Positions 63,082 to 64,000 of a stretch of DNA of 64,000 nt are shown one piece after another. Made by a program: the position numbers and the translations under genes. Within the stretch, counting starts at the first letter, position 1; each line of letters starts with the position of its first letter. The DNA is taken from assembly GCF_900156745.1 (NCBI RefSeq), contig NZ_LT707065.1, positions 682,001-746,000 on the forward strand. The letters are read 5' to 3'. Source of the stretch: Achromobacter sp. MFA1 R4. GTDB taxonomy: Bacteria > Pseudomonadota > Gammaproteobacteria > Burkholderiales > Burkholderiaceae_B. The notes under the pieces are model-generated. The model did no database searches. It was not told the DNA's origin and saw nothing but the letters and a program-made list of their open reading frames with translations.

Positions 63082-63648
63082 TCAACCTGGAGTTGAAAGT
63101 GCGGCCGGGGCCGCGCCGGCGGGCTGCGCGCCCAGCCAGTCGGCTTCGTGCGCGAGCAGCCAGCGCTTGCGATGCAGGCCGCCGCCGTAGCCGGTCAGCG
63201 CGGCATTGGCGCCGATCACGCGGTGGCACGGAATGACGATGCCCACGGGATTGGCGCCGTTGGCCAGGCCGACGGCGCGCACGGCCGTGGGCCGCGCGAT
63301 CCGCTCGGCCAGCGCGCCGTAGCTGACGGTGCGGCCCCCGTCGATGGCGCGCAGCGCCTGCCAGACCTGCCGCTGGAACGGGGTTCCGCCAAACGCGACG
63401 GGCAACCGCGCGATGGCGCCGACGTCGCCGTCGAAATACGCCTGGAGCGCGCGGCTGGCGTGCGAGGGCTGCGCGGCGTCGCGCAATTCCACCGCGCCCT
63501 TGCCGTACTGGCGGCGCAGCAAGGTGTGCATGCGGGTCTCGTAGTCTTCCCAGTCCACGGCGCGCAGGCTGGCTTGCGCGTCGGTCAGCACGAACATTCG
63601 TCCCAGGGGCGTGGACACGCGTTCCAGCAAAAAGGTCTGTACCGGCAT
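63082..63648 (-). CDS. ogt: methylated-DNA--protein-cysteine methyltransferase
   Basis: A 188-residue suicide enzyme that removes alkyl groups from O6-alkylguanine in DNA. The methyl-acceptor cysteine is C141 in the invariant PCHRV motif, with the helix-turn-helix region [14 protein letters not shown] and the arginine finger region [15 protein letters not shown]. The size matches Ogt, without the N-terminal zinc domain of Ada. It is divergent from a gene that starts with that Ada-type domain, so the pair resembles an alkylation-repair locus. Confidence 0.93.
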   Translation of the reverse strand: MPVQTFLLERVSTPLGRMFVLTDAQASLRAVDWEDYETRMHTLLRRQYGKGAVELRDAAQPSHASRALQAYFDGDVGAIARLPVAFGGTPFQRQVWQALRAIDGGRTVSYGALAERIARPTAVRAVGLANGANPVGIVIPCHRVIGANAALTGYGGGLHRKRWLLAHEADWLGAQPAGAAPAALSTPG

Positions 63649-63794
63649 GATGCGCTCCGAGCGTGTGGAAATGCCGCCAACTATAGACCTGCCCAAGCGA
63701 CGCGGGCTGGCGGATTCCGGACCTCAGTGTGACTCGCACAACCCTGTCCGGAAACCGCTAGATCCCGCCTGCCTGCCGGCGTTAGCATCGCCGC

Positions 63795-64000
63795 ATGGAC
63801 CTGAACCCCAACCCGCTCCTGAACCTGGACCACGACGCCTGCTACCGCGCCATCCAGGTGCGCGACGCCCGTTACGACGGCCGCTTCTTCACGGCCGTCA
63901 AGACCACGCGCATCTATTGCCGGCCGGTGTGCCCGGCGCGCACGCCCCTGTCCAGGAACGTCACGTTCTTTTCCACCGCGGCCGCCGCGCAGGAGGCCGG
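63795..64000 (+). CDS. Ada/AlkA-type DNA alkylation repair protein (3' end outside window)
   Basis: The first 68 residues of a gene that runs off the window. They form the Ada N-terminal zinc-binding domain: [25 protein letters not shown], then [12 protein letters not shown] with two of the four zinc cysteines, the first of which is the methyl-phosphotriester acceptor in Ada. The full gene is either an Ada-type regulator (AraC fusion) or, more often in this group, an AlkA 3-methyladenine glycosylase with an Ada domain. It is divergent from ogt across a 146-base gap that should hold both promoters. Confidence 0.85.
   Translation, partial: MDLNPNPLLNLDHDACYRAIQVRDARYDGRFFTAVKTTRIYCRPVCPARTPLSRNVTFFSTAAAAQEA

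Overview
The window is 64 kb of very GC-rich, densely coding bacterial DNA with short intergenic gaps. Several things point to a betaproteobacterium of the Burkholderiales, most likely the Alcaligenaceae (Achromobacter/Bordetella-like). These are the NAD-linked molybdenum formate dehydrogenase in fdsGBACD order, a Bug-type solute receptor, a urea carboxylase/allophanate hydrolase route, and a solitary vgrG-effector-immunity island. The organism is inferred from gene content; no rRNA or other marker gene is present. I found no tRNA, rRNA, CRISPR array, insertion sequence or prophage.

Layout. 1-7.3 kb: the 3' part of a PAS-LuxR regulator, bioB with an EamA transporter, an MFS permease, a Prx5-type peroxiredoxin, a small exported protein and a Tat-exported dienelactone hydrolase-like protein. 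7.3-10.9 kb: a large AsmA/DUF748 envelope protein. 11-25 kb: a molybdenum-cofactor island. moaC-moaD-moaE-moaB-moeA runs rightward and converges on regulator-moaA-mobA, which is divergent from fdsG-B-A-fdhD-fdsD and an oxalate/formate-type MFS carrier. The island therefore pairs most of the cofactor pathway with a client enzyme. 25-36 kb: a methyltransferase, an ArsB-like permease, an MFS permease, a DUF1345 membrane protein, a split chromate transporter divergent from a LysR regulator, murI, two universal stress proteins, a sorbosone-dehydrogenase-like lipoprotein and an SDR protein with an altered active site.

36-39 kb: a DUF1800/DUF1501 pair, the second gene broken by a one-base frameshift. 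39-44.8 kb: a type VI secretion module on the minus strand: vgrG, a two-HKD phospholipase D effector (Tle5-like) and a Sel1-repeat lipoprotein as probable immunity protein. 45-47.3 kb: a GNAT enzyme, then a small secreted protein with an ECF sigma factor and anti-sigma factor behind a recognisable ECF-type promoter.

47.4-59.6 kb: a urea-nitrogen island. Allophanate hydrolase, urea carboxylase and a GntR regulator run leftward, and the urea ABC importer urtABCDE runs rightward. The 372-bp gap between them holds two divergent sigma-54 promoters, a GntR-type palindrome near the leftward start site, and an NtrC-like dyad almost equidistant from both promoters. This is the clearest regulatory finding. 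59.6-64 kb: an ArsC-family protein, a PAP2 phosphatase, a Bug receptor, a tartrate/D-malate dehydrogenase-type enzyme, an Ogt DNA repair protein and the 5' end of an Ada/AlkA-type gene.

A recurrent small-scale feature is in-frame 12- or 15-base tandem repeats inside coding regions (DUF748, mobA, DUF1345 and DUF1501 genes).
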